In this document: positions 1-8,965 of the stretch, one piece after another
Position numbering within the stretch: the stretch's first letter is position 1
How the letters are laid out: every line of letters starts with the position of its first letter
Assembly: GCA_020629315.1 (NCBI GenBank)
Contig: JAHDDO010000004.1
Location: 110,383 to 174,382, forward strand
Source of the DNA: Saprospiraceae bacterium
GTDB lineage: Bacteria > Bacteroidota > Bacteroidia > Chitinophagales > Saprospiraceae
DNA length: 64,000 nucleotides
Direction: 5' to 3'
Position numbers and translations under genes: made by a program
Notes under the pieces: generated by a model
Database searches by the model: none
Told to the model about the DNA's origin: nothing
Seen by the model: the letters and a program-made list of their open reading frames with translations, nothing else

Positions 1-2
1 AT

Positions 3-1124
3 GCTGCTTATCCAGCTATACTTTGGGTGATATACCGATTTAGAGGTCAAGATAAGGATGCAAAAAAAATAGAGCACTTTCCAGCTTTTAGTATTATCAT
101 TCCAGCCCACAATGAAGAGTCCTGCATAGCCGACAAATTAATATCTATCATCAACAGTGACCTAAGTGGATGTACGTTTGAAGTATTGGTGGGATCTGAT
201 AACTCCACTGATGCCACTAATGCTATAGTATTTGAATTTGCGTCTAAACACAGCTTTATTCAGTTTTATCCATATTCCGAAAGGCAGGGCAAAATAGGTA
301 TGGTAGAGAAGTTGGTTGCAAGAACTAAATATGATATTCTCATACATACGGACGCGAATGTTTTATTTGAAACGGATTGTATTAAACGACTGATAGCTGC
401 TTTTTCGGATCCTACTTTAGGTGTGATTGGGGCTAATATTGTGAATACAGATATTTCTAAGGATGGAATCTCAGTTCAAGAAGCGAGTTATGTAAATATT
501 GAAAATCGTATCAAGTATTGGGAGGGTGCTATTTTCGATAGCATGATGGGTGCTTTTGGGGGCTGTTTTGCTATGCGCAAGTCCTTGATGAAGGCTATAC
601 CTAAAAACTTTATCGTTGATGATTTTTATTTGACCTTTCAATGTATGGTCCAAGGATTTGCTTCCCGCTATGATTTAAGTGCCATTTGTTTCGAAGATGT
701 TTCCAATGATTGGAGAGAAGAGTTCAGAAGAAAAGTCCGAATTGGTATTGGTAATTACCAAAATCTACGATTTTTTAGGACTTGGGCTTTTCGTCCTTTT
801 CACCCCATCGGTTATTGTTTTATATCCCATAAGGTATTGCGTTGGATAGGGTGGACCTTTATTCTTATGGCAATCTGTAGTGCTTTTTATTTATCTTTTT
901 ATGTTCCTTTCTTTGCTATCATAAGCGCAGGGATTATTGGTGTACTATTCATAGTACTCGTTGATCCGATGTTAGCCAAAATGGGTATTCATATCAAAGT
1001 GTTTCGCTATATTTTCCATTTTTTTACAATGAATGTAGCCTTAGCTGTTGCTTTCTTTAAGTATATCTCAGGTGTGAAAACTAATATTTGGACACCTACA
1101 AAGCGTCATCAGCTTAATAGCTAA
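3..1124 (+). CDS. Glycosyltransferase family 2 protein, 5'-truncated by window edge
   Basis: PAFSIIIPAHNEESCIADKLISI, HTDANVLFE and C-terminal TM helices. The frame is open upstream of the called GTG at 27 (AAYPAILWVIYRF), so the true start is outside the window. Confidence 0.9.
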   Translation, partial: AAYPAILWVIYRFRGQDKDAKKIEHFPAFSIIIPAHNEESCIADKLISIINSDLSGCTFEVLVGSDNSTDATNAIVFEFASKHSFIQFYPYSERQGKIGMVEKLVARTKYDILIHTDANVLFETDCIKRLIAAFSDPTLGVIGANIVNTDISKDGISVQEASYVNIENRIKYWEGAIFDSMMGAFGGCFAMRKSLMKAIPKNFIVDDFYLTFQCMVQGFASRYDLSAICFEDVSNDWREEFRRKVRIGIGNYQNLRFFRTWAFRPFHPIGYCFISHKVLRWIGWTFILMAICSAFYLSFYVPFFAIISAGIIGVLFIVLVDPMLAKMGIHIKVFRYIFHFFTMNVALAVAFFKYISGVKTNIWTPTKRHQLNS

Positions 1125-1126
1125 AG

Positions 1127-2188
1127 CTAGAATTGCGGGCAGAAATTAAACTCATTTTCATGTTCGCCAATAAAACGAATGCTTAATTCAAAGGCATTCA
1201 AACTGGTATTACCGGCCAATGTTTCTCCCATAAACACATCGTAGCTAAGGCCGAGTAAAAATGCGTTCTTTTCAAAACCAACCATTGGAGAAACATATCT
1301 TGGCGCAAAGCCATCTAAACCATGAATAGTTTTAAACCAGCTGCCTAAATAGAAGGCAGACTGCGATTCGATAAATTCCCATTTAACACTCAAACCTACA
1401 TCAGCTTCAGATTGGTTGCCATGTTGTATATACACTAATCTCGGTAGGATACTAAAAAAGTCACCAAGCGCTACATTAGTACTTCCATGGAAGGTATACT
1501 TTGCCGCATAATCAAAATCAGTCTCTGTATCAGGGTTTATAGTTTGAGATTGACCATAAAAACTAAGACTCGGTGTATTAAAGTGATGGATAGCGGCTCC
1601 GATTGCAAAGCGAACACCATCATTAGGAATAGCGCTATAGGTTATGCCAAGGCCTAAGTCTAGAAAACCAAAGTTGTTAGGAGGTAGAATCTCACTGGTT
1701 TGTTGGTCATAGGCATTCACATCATTGAACTCGTCTCCAAAATTCAAGTTGTCGTAGTTTATGTTTCGTTGCTGAACACCAAATTCAACCCCAGCTGAAA
1801 TATAACTTTTGGTTTTATAATTCAGTAGTTTGTGATAGGCTGCTTGAAGAGCTAGTTTATTTGTGTTCATTCGAAAGACCTGGCCTCTATCTGTAAAGAA
1901 GAATACCCCAAGACCCGCTTTATCGCCGCCTTTGAGTTTCTCTTCACCCACATTGAATTTTACATCACCACCAACGCCATATGATTGCATTGGCGTTTCT
2001 AAGCCCGTTCGCCATTGATCTTTATAAATGGTCATGATACGATATGTACCTTCAATATTCCCAGACAAGGCGGGATTCAGGTTTTGCGGTGCAGCAAAAG
2101 ACTGAGTAAAATGAACGTCTTGTGTGTGTCCAAGCTTTATAAAAAAGCTAAAACAAATTAGTATGAATGCGGCTTTACAAATCTTCAT
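1127..2188 (-). CDS. PorP/SprF family type IX secretion system membrane protein
   Basis: QDVHFTQSFAAPQNLNPALSGNIEGTYR signature after a signal peptide. Start reassigned to the ATG at 2188 (MKICKAAFILICFSFF); the ORF-track N-terminal extension is probably untranslated. Confidence 0.9.
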   Translation of the reverse strand: MKICKAAFILICFSFFIKLGHTQDVHFTQSFAAPQNLNPALSGNIEGTYRIMTIYKDQWRTGLETPMQSYGVGGDVKFNVGEEKLKGGDKAGLGVFFFTDRGQVFRMNTNKLALQAAYHKLLNYKTKSYISAGVEFGVQQRNINYDNLNFGDEFNDVNAYDQQTSEILPPNNFGFLDLGLGITYSAIPNDGVRFAIGAAIHHFNTPSLSFYGQSQTINPDTETDFDYAAKYTFHGSTNVALGDFFSILPRLVYIQHGNQSEADVGLSVKWEFIESQSAFYLGSWFKTIHGLDGFAPRYVSPMVGFEKNAFLLGLSYDVFMGETLAGNTSLNAFELSIRFIGEHENEFNFCPQF

Positions 2189-2205
2189 CTCTATAAACAA
2201 AAGTA

Positions 2206-2230
2206 CAAATACGTTTGAATAACGTATTTG
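2206..2230. promoter_or_regulatory. Perfect 10-bp inverted repeat (CAAATACGTT-TGAAT-AACGTATTTG) between divergent genes, overlapping an exact TAnnTTTG motif (TACGTTTG, 2210-2217)
   Basis: Read directly; lies between the porP-like start (2188, -) and the NlpC/P60 start (2271, +). Confidence 0.55.
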
Positions 2231-2270
2231 AAGTGCTAAGATTCTTAATTTCGCGATGAATTTGCGATAA

Positions 2271-3074
2271 ATGCAGTTAAATTTCGGCATATGTAAGGTC
2301 AGTATAGCGCCACTGCGCAAGGTAGCTAGTGATCGGTCTGAACAAGTATCTCAATTACTGTTTGGTGAATGTGTTGAAATAATAGAGATAAAAGGCCGCA
2401 GTTGGATCTTTGTTCGCTCACTTTTTGACGGGTATGAGGCTTGGATGGATCCTAAGCAACTGCACCTTATCGATGAAGCGACGGCCGAAAAATTAAGATA
2501 CTCTGATCATATTGCCCTAGAGATGGTCGACTCGATCCGTTCGCAAAAGCAGGCTATGCCTATTTTAATGGGATCGTCTCTACCTACTTTCGATGGCTTA
2601 TCACTTCGATTACCTTTTGGTAAATTTGAGTATTCGGGTTTATCCATAGATCTGACAAAGCCCTTCAATCCTATAGATATATTACAGAATGTGGCGAAGA
2701 AATATTTACATGCGCCATACTTATGGGGTGGACGTTCTCCATTTGGGATTGATTGTTCTGGTTATGTACAAGTGGTATATAAAGCTATCGGCATAAACCT
2801 GCCTCGTGATACCTCAGAACAAGTCAATGTAGGGGAACTGGTTAATTTTGTTCCAGAATCAAAAACGGGCGATCTGGCTTTCTTTCATAACCAAGATGGT
2901 CGCATTCATCATGTTGGAATCATCATTGAGCAAGGACGTGTTATCCACGCCTCTGGTAAAGTACGTTTAGATCCACTGGATCAATATGGCATTTATAATC
3001 TGGAGAAGCAGAAATATACCCATCGTTTGCGCGTCATTAAACGACTAGATTTAGGGGTAACTGAGGATGAGTAG
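2271..3074 (+). CDS. SH3-like + NlpC/P60 (C40) peptidase
   Basis: HAPYLWGGRSPFGIDCSGYVQVVYKAIGINLPRDTSEQ and HHVGIIIEQGRVIHASGKV, the NlpC/P60 Cys/His motifs. Confidence 0.92.
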   Translation: MQLNFGICKVSIAPLRKVASDRSEQVSQLLFGECVEIIEIKGRSWIFVRSLFDGYEAWMDPKQLHLIDEATAEKLRYSDHIALEMVDSIRSQKQAMPILMGSSLPTFDGLSLRLPFGKFEYSGLSIDLTKPFNPIDILQNVAKKYLHAPYLWGGRSPFGIDCSGYVQVVYKAIGINLPRDTSEQVNVGELVNFVPESKTGDLAFFHNQDGRIHHVGIIIEQGRVIHASGKVRLDPLDQYGIYNLEKQKYTHRLRVIKRLDLGVTEDE

Positions 3075-3158
3075 TATCTAATATCTCGTAACTCATATCT
3101 GGTATCTGGTATCTTGTATCTTGTATCTTGTATCTTGTATCTTGTATCTAGTATCTCG
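3075..3158. repeat. Heptanucleotide tandem repeat, 12 in-register units of TATCTNN (core TATCTTG x5)
   Basis: tatctaa tatctcg taactca tatctgg tatctgg tatcttg x5 tatctag tatctcg; starts immediately after the stop at 3072-3074 and ends 2 bp before the opposing stop at 3161. Confidence 0.95.
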
Positions 3159-3160
3159 GA

Positions 3161-3628
3161 TCACATTCCTGCGTCTCTAACCATGGTGGTGAAAAAGATG
3201 AATGCTTTTTCAAACCAAAAATTGAGATTTAGTAGGAACATTATAAGCAAGGCTAGATTGACATTCAGTCTATATTTTTTTATCCAAAAGAGCTGTGTTA
3301 GCAATAGGGGAACCCAAATGACTAAAAGATACAGTATCCAATAGTAACTAAGGGTTTTACCGAAAAGTGAAACATCAAAGTAGCCATAGCCCGTATACCA
3401 CCCCATAATGGCTTCTGCAGCATATGTGGCAGCCAGAATGGTCACAAGAATGCAACATACTAGATGGGCGATATTAAGTGGTCTCTCATAGGTTTGGGGG
3501 GGAATACGAAATAGTTTAATAGATAGCAAACATAAAAATAGAATGATAGCCAGGACAGAGAGGAGTAAGCCTGTACAGTAGTAAAAAGGATGTATCGTCA
3601 CATGCCACCCTGGAATATCATCATACAT
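3161..3628 (-). CDS. Hypothetical multi-pass membrane protein (155 aa)
   Basis: Several hydrophobic segments (LLLSVLAIILFLCLLSI; VCCILVTILAATYAA; YWILYLLVIWVPLLL; LALLIMFLLNLNFWF). Confidence 0.7.
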   Translation of the reverse strand: MYDDIPGWHVTIHPFYYCTGLLLSVLAIILFLCLLSIKLFRIPPQTYERPLNIAHLVCCILVTILAATYAAEAIMGWYTGYGYFDVSLFGKTLSYYWILYLLVIWVPLLLTQLFWIKKYRLNVNLALLIMFLLNLNFWFEKAFIFFTTMVRDAGM

Positions 3629-3759
3629 GTATACCTTGATTTAAATGCGAAATATAGTAAGGTAGGTATAAGATAGCTATCCCTTATTAGATACAAGAAA
3701 AAAGCTTTCCATTTCAAGCCTTATTCTTATATCATTATCTCTGCGATAGGGGTATTAGT

Positions 3760-3847
3760 GGGCCGTAGGCGTCCAGAAACTAGCAAAGCTAGATTATGGA
3801 CCTAGCCACGAATGACCCGCCTCCGACCGTAAGCGTCGGGGATCGCC
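3760..3847. other. Structured GC-rich intergenic element (two predicted stem-loops); possible structured RNA, repeat or attenuator
   Basis: GGC-cg-TAGG-cg-TCCA-gaaa-CTAGC-AAA-GCTAG-atta-TGGA-CCTA-GCC, then CTCCGAC-cgtaagc-GTCGGGG. Confidence 0.4.
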
Positions 3848-3886
3848 ATAAAAAGAATAAAAGAGGATTACTGGATCAGGCTTAGA

Positions 3887-4867
3887 CTAGTCTAACCAAT
3901 CATTTTCACGCATCCAATCGTCGTTGTAAATCTTAGCAACATATCGACTACCGTGATCATGAAAAATAACAACTACGACATCATCTTCCGTCAAACGATC
4001 GCCTAATTGAAGGCAACCTTGGATAGCGGCGCCACAACTGTAACCGAGTAATAAACCTTCTTCTCTAGCCATACGTCTTGCAGCTACAGCCGCATCTTTA
4101 TCCGTTACTTTTTCGAAAAGATCGATTAGATCGAAGTTCACATTTTCAGGAAGGATATCTTCTCCGACCCCTTCTAGCTTATACGGATAAATTTCATTCT
4201 TATCGAAGATGCCCGTTTCTTTATATTTCTTGAATACAGAACCATAGGAATCGATACCCCAAACCTTGATGTTCGGATTTTTTTCCTTTAAGAATTTGGC
4301 TGTACCGCAAATGGTTCCTCCCGTACCTACTGGAACGATCAGGTGTGTGATTTTACCATCCGTCTGATCCCAAATTTCAGGGCCAGTCGAGTGATAATGA
4401 CCTGCAGTATTCGACAAATTATCGTATTGATTGCACCAGAATGAGTTTTCAATCTCTTTGGATAGACGTTCTGCTACGCTGTAATAAGATCTTGGATCTT
4501 CTGGTTCAACATCTGTCGGACAAACATGAACGGTACCACCTAAAGCCCGAAGCATATCGATTTTTTGTTGCGCTTGCTTATCCGTAGTACTAAAAATACA
4601 TTTATAACCTCGTACGGCTGCTACTAGCGCTATACCCATACCTGTATTTCCTGATGTACATTCTATAATAGTACCGCCCGGCTTTAACAGCCCTGCTTTT
4701 TCGGCATCATCGACCATCTGCACAGCCATTCTATCTTTGATACTATTTCCTGGATTGAAGTACTCTACCTTACCAAACACCTGAGCAGGAAGGTGAGCCG
4801 TTATCTTATTTAATTTAATGAGTGGTGTATTACCAATTGCCTCAAGAATATTGTTTAAATACTTCAT
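3887..4867 (-). CDS. PLP-dependent cysteine synthase / cystathionine beta-synthase-like protein
   Basis: IGNTPLIKLNKI, NPGNSIKDRMA, ECTSGNTGMGIALVAA, VGTGGTICGTAKFLKE. Confidence 0.92.
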   Translation of the reverse strand: MKYLNNILEAIGNTPLIKLNKITAHLPAQVFGKVEYFNPGNSIKDRMAVQMVDDAEKAGLLKPGGTIIECTSGNTGMGIALVAAVRGYKCIFSTTDKQAQQKIDMLRALGGTVHVCPTDVEPEDPRSYYSVAERLSKEIENSFWCNQYDNLSNTAGHYHSTGPEIWDQTDGKITHLIVPVGTGGTICGTAKFLKEKNPNIKVWGIDSYGSVFKKYKETGIFDKNEIYPYKLEGVGEDILPENVNFDLIDLFEKVTDKDAAVAARRMAREEGLLLGYSCGAAIQGCLQLGDRLTEDDVVVVIFHDHGSRYVAKIYNDDWMRENDWLD

Positions 4868-4886
4868 TCATTGCTTATTGAGGCGG

Positions 4887-4894
4887 CAAAGGTA
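4887..4894 (-). promoter_or_regulatory. -7 box TACCTTTG (TAnnTTTG), 19 nt upstream of the ATG at 4867
   Basis: Exact match to the Bacteroidota -7 consensus on the minus strand. Confidence 0.45.
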
Positions 4895-4896
4895 CA

Positions 4897-5742
4897 TTAT
4901 TCAAAGTATTTCATCTCTACTAGGAATCTTGAATCTAAAGCACCCAATCTTTTTGCTGTGGCTGGCGATAATATGACATCTATATCAGCAGGATAGGTAT
5001 TCGGTGGAATATTAGCTACCACTCTTGCATTTACTCGTTCGCCTATGACAGGGTTATAGAGCTCTATTTCCGAGTTTATACGGGCCGTGCGGTGCATAAC
5101 AAATAATTGCGTAGTGCTTGATTTTTTGTCCCAGAAGGCGATTCCTTTTTTATATCTGGCTTGATTTTCCCAACTAGGCGGGCTTACTTCAATTGAATCT
5201 ATTTCTCCTGTTTCTGAAACAACACCTAGTGAATCGAGAGGCGCCGACGCTTGTACATTTTTAGATGCATCCATTTTTAAGTAGCCTACGGTTACATATT
5301 GGCCAATGTCCAGTTTGTCTTCAGTTAGCTTATTCAGCGATTTAAAATCTTGGGTTTGAATGTCGAAGTAAATACGAGATATTCTGAAAACGGTTTCCTT
5401 TGCTTTTACTTTATATACAATGGGAATACTAGTTCCTTCAAGAGGACGATGGGGTAGTACAATGCCATCTTTAAGGGGAATGAAAACGGTTTGTCCGATT
5501 TCCAGTGTCTGATTCTTATCCAGTTTATTTATTTTACTGACATAAGAAACGGGCAATTCAAACAAGCTGCAAATGCCATACAAGGTCTGTTTTGCCTGTA
5601 CGGTATGTGGATAGACTTTATTGAGATCCTTGGTGAGGATTACTTTTACACTATCCCCATTGCTTAGAATGGGGGCGAATAATTCTTGGGCTTGTACGTT
5701 TAAACAAGAGCTAAGAAGTGCTATAAGTATGAGTGTTCGCAT
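4897..5742 (-). CDS. LysM peptidoglycan-binding domain protein (secreted)
   Basis: Two LysM-like segments (HTVQAKQTLYGICSLFELPVSYVSKINKLDKNQTLEIGQTVFIP; YKVKAKETVFRISRIYFDIQTQDFKSLN). Start reassigned to the ATG at 5742 (MRTLILIALLSSCLNVQAQ). Confidence 0.82.
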   Translation of the reverse strand: MRTLILIALLSSCLNVQAQELFAPILSNGDSVKVILTKDLNKVYPHTVQAKQTLYGICSLFELPVSYVSKINKLDKNQTLEIGQTVFIPLKDGIVLPHRPLEGTSIPIVYKVKAKETVFRISRIYFDIQTQDFKSLNKLTEDKLDIGQYVTVGYLKMDASKNVQASAPLDSLGVVSETGEIDSIEVSPPSWENQARYKKGIAFWDKKSSTTQLFVMHRTARINSEIELYNPVIGERVNARVVANIPPNTYPADIDVILSPATAKRLGALDSRFLVEMKYFE

Positions 5743-5760
5743 TGGAAGACCTTTAGTGTA

Positions 5761-5768
5761 CAAAGATA
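5761..5768 (-). promoter_or_regulatory. -7 box TATCTTTG, 18 nt upstream of the ATG at 5742
   Basis: Exact TAnnTTTG on the minus strand. Confidence 0.45.
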
Positions 5769-5823
5769 TTAATACTTTTTATCATATATTTAATTCAGCA
5801 ACTCTCTGATTTAACATTTAATT

Positions 5824-6549
5824 ATGCGCATAATATGCATCATACCAGCCCGAATGGGTTCTACTCGTCTAGAAAATAAACTTATGCGAAGAGTAGGTGA
5901 TCAGACGATACTGGGTATGGTGTACAAATCGTGTTCTTTAGTGGACGATTTTTCAGATGTAATTATTGCTACGGACTCCATTGAAATCAAAGGACAAATG
6001 GAAGCTCTAGGCGCCCATGTATCCATGACACGTTCCGATCATCCTTCGGGTACAGATAGGATTATAGAGGTAGCTTCAAGCTTGGATTCATATGATTATA
6101 TAGTAAATGTTCAGGGAGATGAAGCCTTGATCAGTCCAGAGCATTTGACAACGCTTCTTACTCATCTAAAAGAACAACTACCTGATATTTGCACCGCTTA
6201 CAGTAAGAATAGGTCATTGGATGATTTTCAAGACCCTAATAAGGTTAAGCTAGTACGAACAGGGCATCGAGTATTGTATTTTAGTCGAGCAGCTATTCCT
6301 TGGGATCGCGAGACGCCCTCTGGCTTTTCTGGTTCATTTGATCATCATGCTGGGATATACGCATTTTCAAAGGACAGTATAGCTAGGATAGCTGAGCTCG
6401 AGCCATCTACATTGGAAATGAAAGAGCGATTAGAACAACTCCGCTGGATGGAAGCCGGGTTACATATAGATGCGGTGGAGATTCCCGGCGGATTGTTTGG
6501 GATCGATACGGAAGACGATTTAGAACGTCTCAGGCAAATGAATGGCTAA
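5824..6549 (+). CDS. kdsB: 3-deoxy-manno-octulosonate cytidylyltransferase
   Basis: CIIPARMGSTRLENKLM, RSDHPSGTDRI, VNVQGDEALI. Confidence 0.95.
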   Translation: MRIICIIPARMGSTRLENKLMRRVGDQTILGMVYKSCSLVDDFSDVIIATDSIEIKGQMEALGAHVSMTRSDHPSGTDRIIEVASSLDSYDYIVNVQGDEALISPEHLTTLLTHLKEQLPDICTAYSKNRSLDDFQDPNKVKLVRTGHRVLYFSRAAIPWDRETPSGFSGSFDHHAGIYAFSKDSIARIAELEPSTLEMKERLEQLRWMEAGLHIDAVEIPGGLFGIDTEDDLERLRQMNG

Positions 6550-7034
6550 TCATTAGAAAAACTAAAAGACAAGGGCAGTAGTGGCCCGATTCCGTCGAAT
6601 ATATAGATCAATCCTGCTTTGCCCATTAGATAAAGTTTCATTGGCTCTCCTTGTCTATGCTCTTGTTCAGAAATAATTTGACGACATGCGCCACAGGGAG
6701 GAACCGGGTTTTCGTTGCTAAGGAATTCAGATTGTACAGTAACAGCCATAGCTTTGATGCAAGACCCAGGGTTTGACATGTTTGCAAAATTTAGCACAAC
6801 CTGTTCAGCGCAATTACACAGCGGATATGATCCATTCTCTTGATTGGCTCCTTTTAAAATGGTACCATTTTCAAGAAGGATAGCTGCACCTACATAAAAT
6901 TTAGAGTAGGGCGCATAGGAAAGTGAACAAGCATCTAAAGCTGCATCAAGCAATGCATTCGTTTTGTCACTGAGTTCAGTTCGATCTGAACAAATAGTGA
7001 AGCTTGATTCGAGGGTCCTTTTTTTCATCTTCAT
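6546..7034 (-). CDS. cdd: Cytidine deaminase
   Basis: SYAPYSKFYVGAAI, NGSYPLCNCAEQVVL, PPCGACRQIISE zinc-binding motifs. Confidence 0.93.
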   Translation of the reverse strand: MKMKKRTLESSFTICSDRTELSDKTNALLDAALDACSLSYAPYSKFYVGAAILLENGTILKGANQENGSYPLCNCAEQVVLNFANMSNPGSCIKAMAVTVQSEFLSNENPVPPCGACRQIISEQEHRQGEPMKLYLMGKAGLIYIFDGIGPLLPLSFSFSND

Positions 7035-7084
7035 GATATATGTTTATTTAGGACGAAATTTTTGCGTAATGTATACATTTGCAT

Positions 7085-8083
7085 ATGCCATTATTCATTG
7101 GAGGGTGTGGAAGTACGGGAAGTTCTCTATTGAGACAAATCCTAAATCGGCATCCAAATATTTACATCAGCAATGAAAGCCATCTTTTTTGCAAATCGGC
7201 TTTGTACGAGGATTGGAACAAAAACAAATCCAAATTTTTCGCACGGTCGGTTTTTGGACTTAGAAGTAGTGGCTATAAGATGTACACAGGCATTGATTTA
7301 GCCCAAGATTTTACAAAGGCAAGCCTTAGAAGAGCCTGGCAAATGGCAGATGATTTTTCCGTGTTTTCCAATGTAATTTATGGAGAGGTAGACAAGGTGG
7401 GTTCTCAGGTGTTATGGGGCGACAAAACACCTGCTAATATATTTCACTTTGAAGACATCAAAAAGGCGTTTCCTGAAGCCACAATGATCCATACGAGGCG
7501 CCGGCCAGAAGATACCTTGGCCTCTTTAGTACGCCGAGGTATGAGTGTTTATCATGCGGTATGTCGGTTTTTATTATCCGTAAACGCAGCGGAAAGAGCT
7601 GCTTCACGACAGGTTTCCTTCTACGAGTTAGACTATGAGGCCTTGCTTTCAAGGCCGCAGAAAGAACTAGCGTCTATTTGTACCTTCATCGGGGTCCCTT
7701 ATGATGAAGTAGTATTACACCCATCCAAAGCGCCAGATTACGAACGCACTAAGATAGCTGGTTGGTCATTTGATGAATCTGATGCCATTGAAGTAAAGAC
7801 CAATCCCAGTTTTGAGAAATTGACCGATGGACAAAAATCAGAAATTCGGTATGCTATTACCCATCTTAGGCTTACGAATACGTTTTTGAATGAAAATGAA
7901 TACCCTTATCCCAATATTTTAGCCTATATGGAGGCTAGGAAATATAGTGTGCCGGAAGGAGTATCTAACAAAGGAAGTTTAGAAAAACAAGCGTTGATTG
8001 ATCTTTGGCAACGAACCCTTCGAATGTATCCCTTTCATTTCTTTGATCATCCATTTTACTTCTATGAACGCGCAGGATCGTAA
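7085..8083 (+). CDS. Sulfotransferase family protein
   Basis: PLFIGGCGSTGSSLLRQILNRHPNI (PAPS-binding-like loop), MIHTRRRPEDTLASL. Start moved from TTG 7079 to ATG 7085. Confidence 0.82.
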   Translation: MPLFIGGCGSTGSSLLRQILNRHPNIYISNESHLFCKSALYEDWNKNKSKFFARSVFGLRSSGYKMYTGIDLAQDFTKASLRRAWQMADDFSVFSNVIYGEVDKVGSQVLWGDKTPANIFHFEDIKKAFPEATMIHTRRRPEDTLASLVRRGMSVYHAVCRFLLSVNAAERAASRQVSFYELDYEALLSRPQKELASICTFIGVPYDEVVLHPSKAPDYERTKIAGWSFDESDAIEVKTNPSFEKLTDGQKSEIRYAITHLRLTNTFLNENEYPYPNILAYMEARKYSVPEGVSNKGSLEKQALIDLWQRTLRMYPFHFFDHPFYFYERAGS

Positions 8084-8870
8084 AGCTCAATTTTATACAT
8101 CCTTATCCGCTCGTTATGATGTCCGGAGCATAGACTTTATGTATAGTTACTATAGCATCTACGCACTAGAAAAGGACATTGGACCTAAGGAGTTAGCATC
8201 AGATATTGCCAAATTATTAGATCAATATCCTATCCAGTATTTAGTAGGCTTTTGTGATTTTTATAATGATCGCTTTATCGTTAATGAGAATGTGCTTATT
8301 CCAAGGCCAGAGACAGAAGAGTTAGTACATGCTGTTATCCAAGCCAAGTCAAGGGATGCTCGCTTATCTATAATAGATATTGGGACTGGGTCTGGGTGTA
8401 TTCTTTTAAGTCTATTGAAGGGCTTACCTTCATCAAATGGGCTAGGTATTGACACCAGTCTAGCAGCACTAAACGTAGCGAAAGCAAATGCAAATCGATT
8501 AGCACTAGATTGTAGTTTTAGGCAGTTAAATTTTTTGGATACGGTCCAATGGCCTTCTTTAAAAACATTTGATATCATTGTTAGCAATCCGCCATATATA
8601 GGCAGTGAGGAAGCGGATAGAATGGGGGAGAGTGTCCTTCAGTATGAACCCCATGTTGCGTTATTTTCAGGGGATGATCCAGATATCTTTTACAAAGAGA
8701 TAGCCGCATTTGGTCTGACTCATTTAAATAAAGATGGGGAGATCTGGGTAGAAATGAACGAATATAGATATGGCTCGATCCAATCTGTGTTTGAGGAACG
8801 GGGTTATCACTGCCAGGTATTTGTCGATTTACAAGGAAAGCATCGTATGTTAAAAGCCGTCATTTCCTAA
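8064..8870 (+). CDS. prmC: Peptide chain release factor N(5)-glutamine methyltransferase
   Basis: VLIPRPETEELV, DIGTGSGCILLSL, IIVSNPPYIGSEE. Start reassigned to ATG 8064 (MNAQDRKAQFY). Confidence 0.93.
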   Translation: MNAQDRKAQFYTSLSARYDVRSIDFMYSYYSIYALEKDIGPKELASDIAKLLDQYPIQYLVGFCDFYNDRFIVNENVLIPRPETEELVHAVIQAKSRDARLSIIDIGTGSGCILLSLLKGLPSSNGLGIDTSLAALNVAKANANRLALDCSFRQLNFLDTVQWPSLKTFDIIVSNPPYIGSEEADRMGESVLQYEPHVALFSGDDPDIFYKEIAAFGLTHLNKDGEIWVEMNEYRYGSIQSVFEERGYHCQVFVDLQGKHRMLKAVIS

Positions 8871-8965
8871 AGAAATATTAAAATAGGTGGGCTTATTTTT
8901 TAAGGTGTGTTAAGTATGTTACTTGTCCAATCTCAAGTTGTATTTTAAGAATAAATATCAACTTC

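Noticed and set aside
2189-2320. N-terminal extension of the PorP/SprF ORF
   Set aside because: The signal peptide starts at ATG 2188; the extension covers the inverted repeat and runs into the divergent NlpC/P60 gene.
3075-3158. Heptad array considered as a CRISPR-like or IS-end structure
   Set aside because: 7-bp contiguous units without spacers; no cas genes, no terminal inverted repeats or transposase nearby.
3114-3344. ORF MYLVSCILYLVSSISDHIP...
   Set aside because: Its N-terminus is translated heptad repeat and the rest is antisense to the 155-aa membrane protein; not a credible gene.
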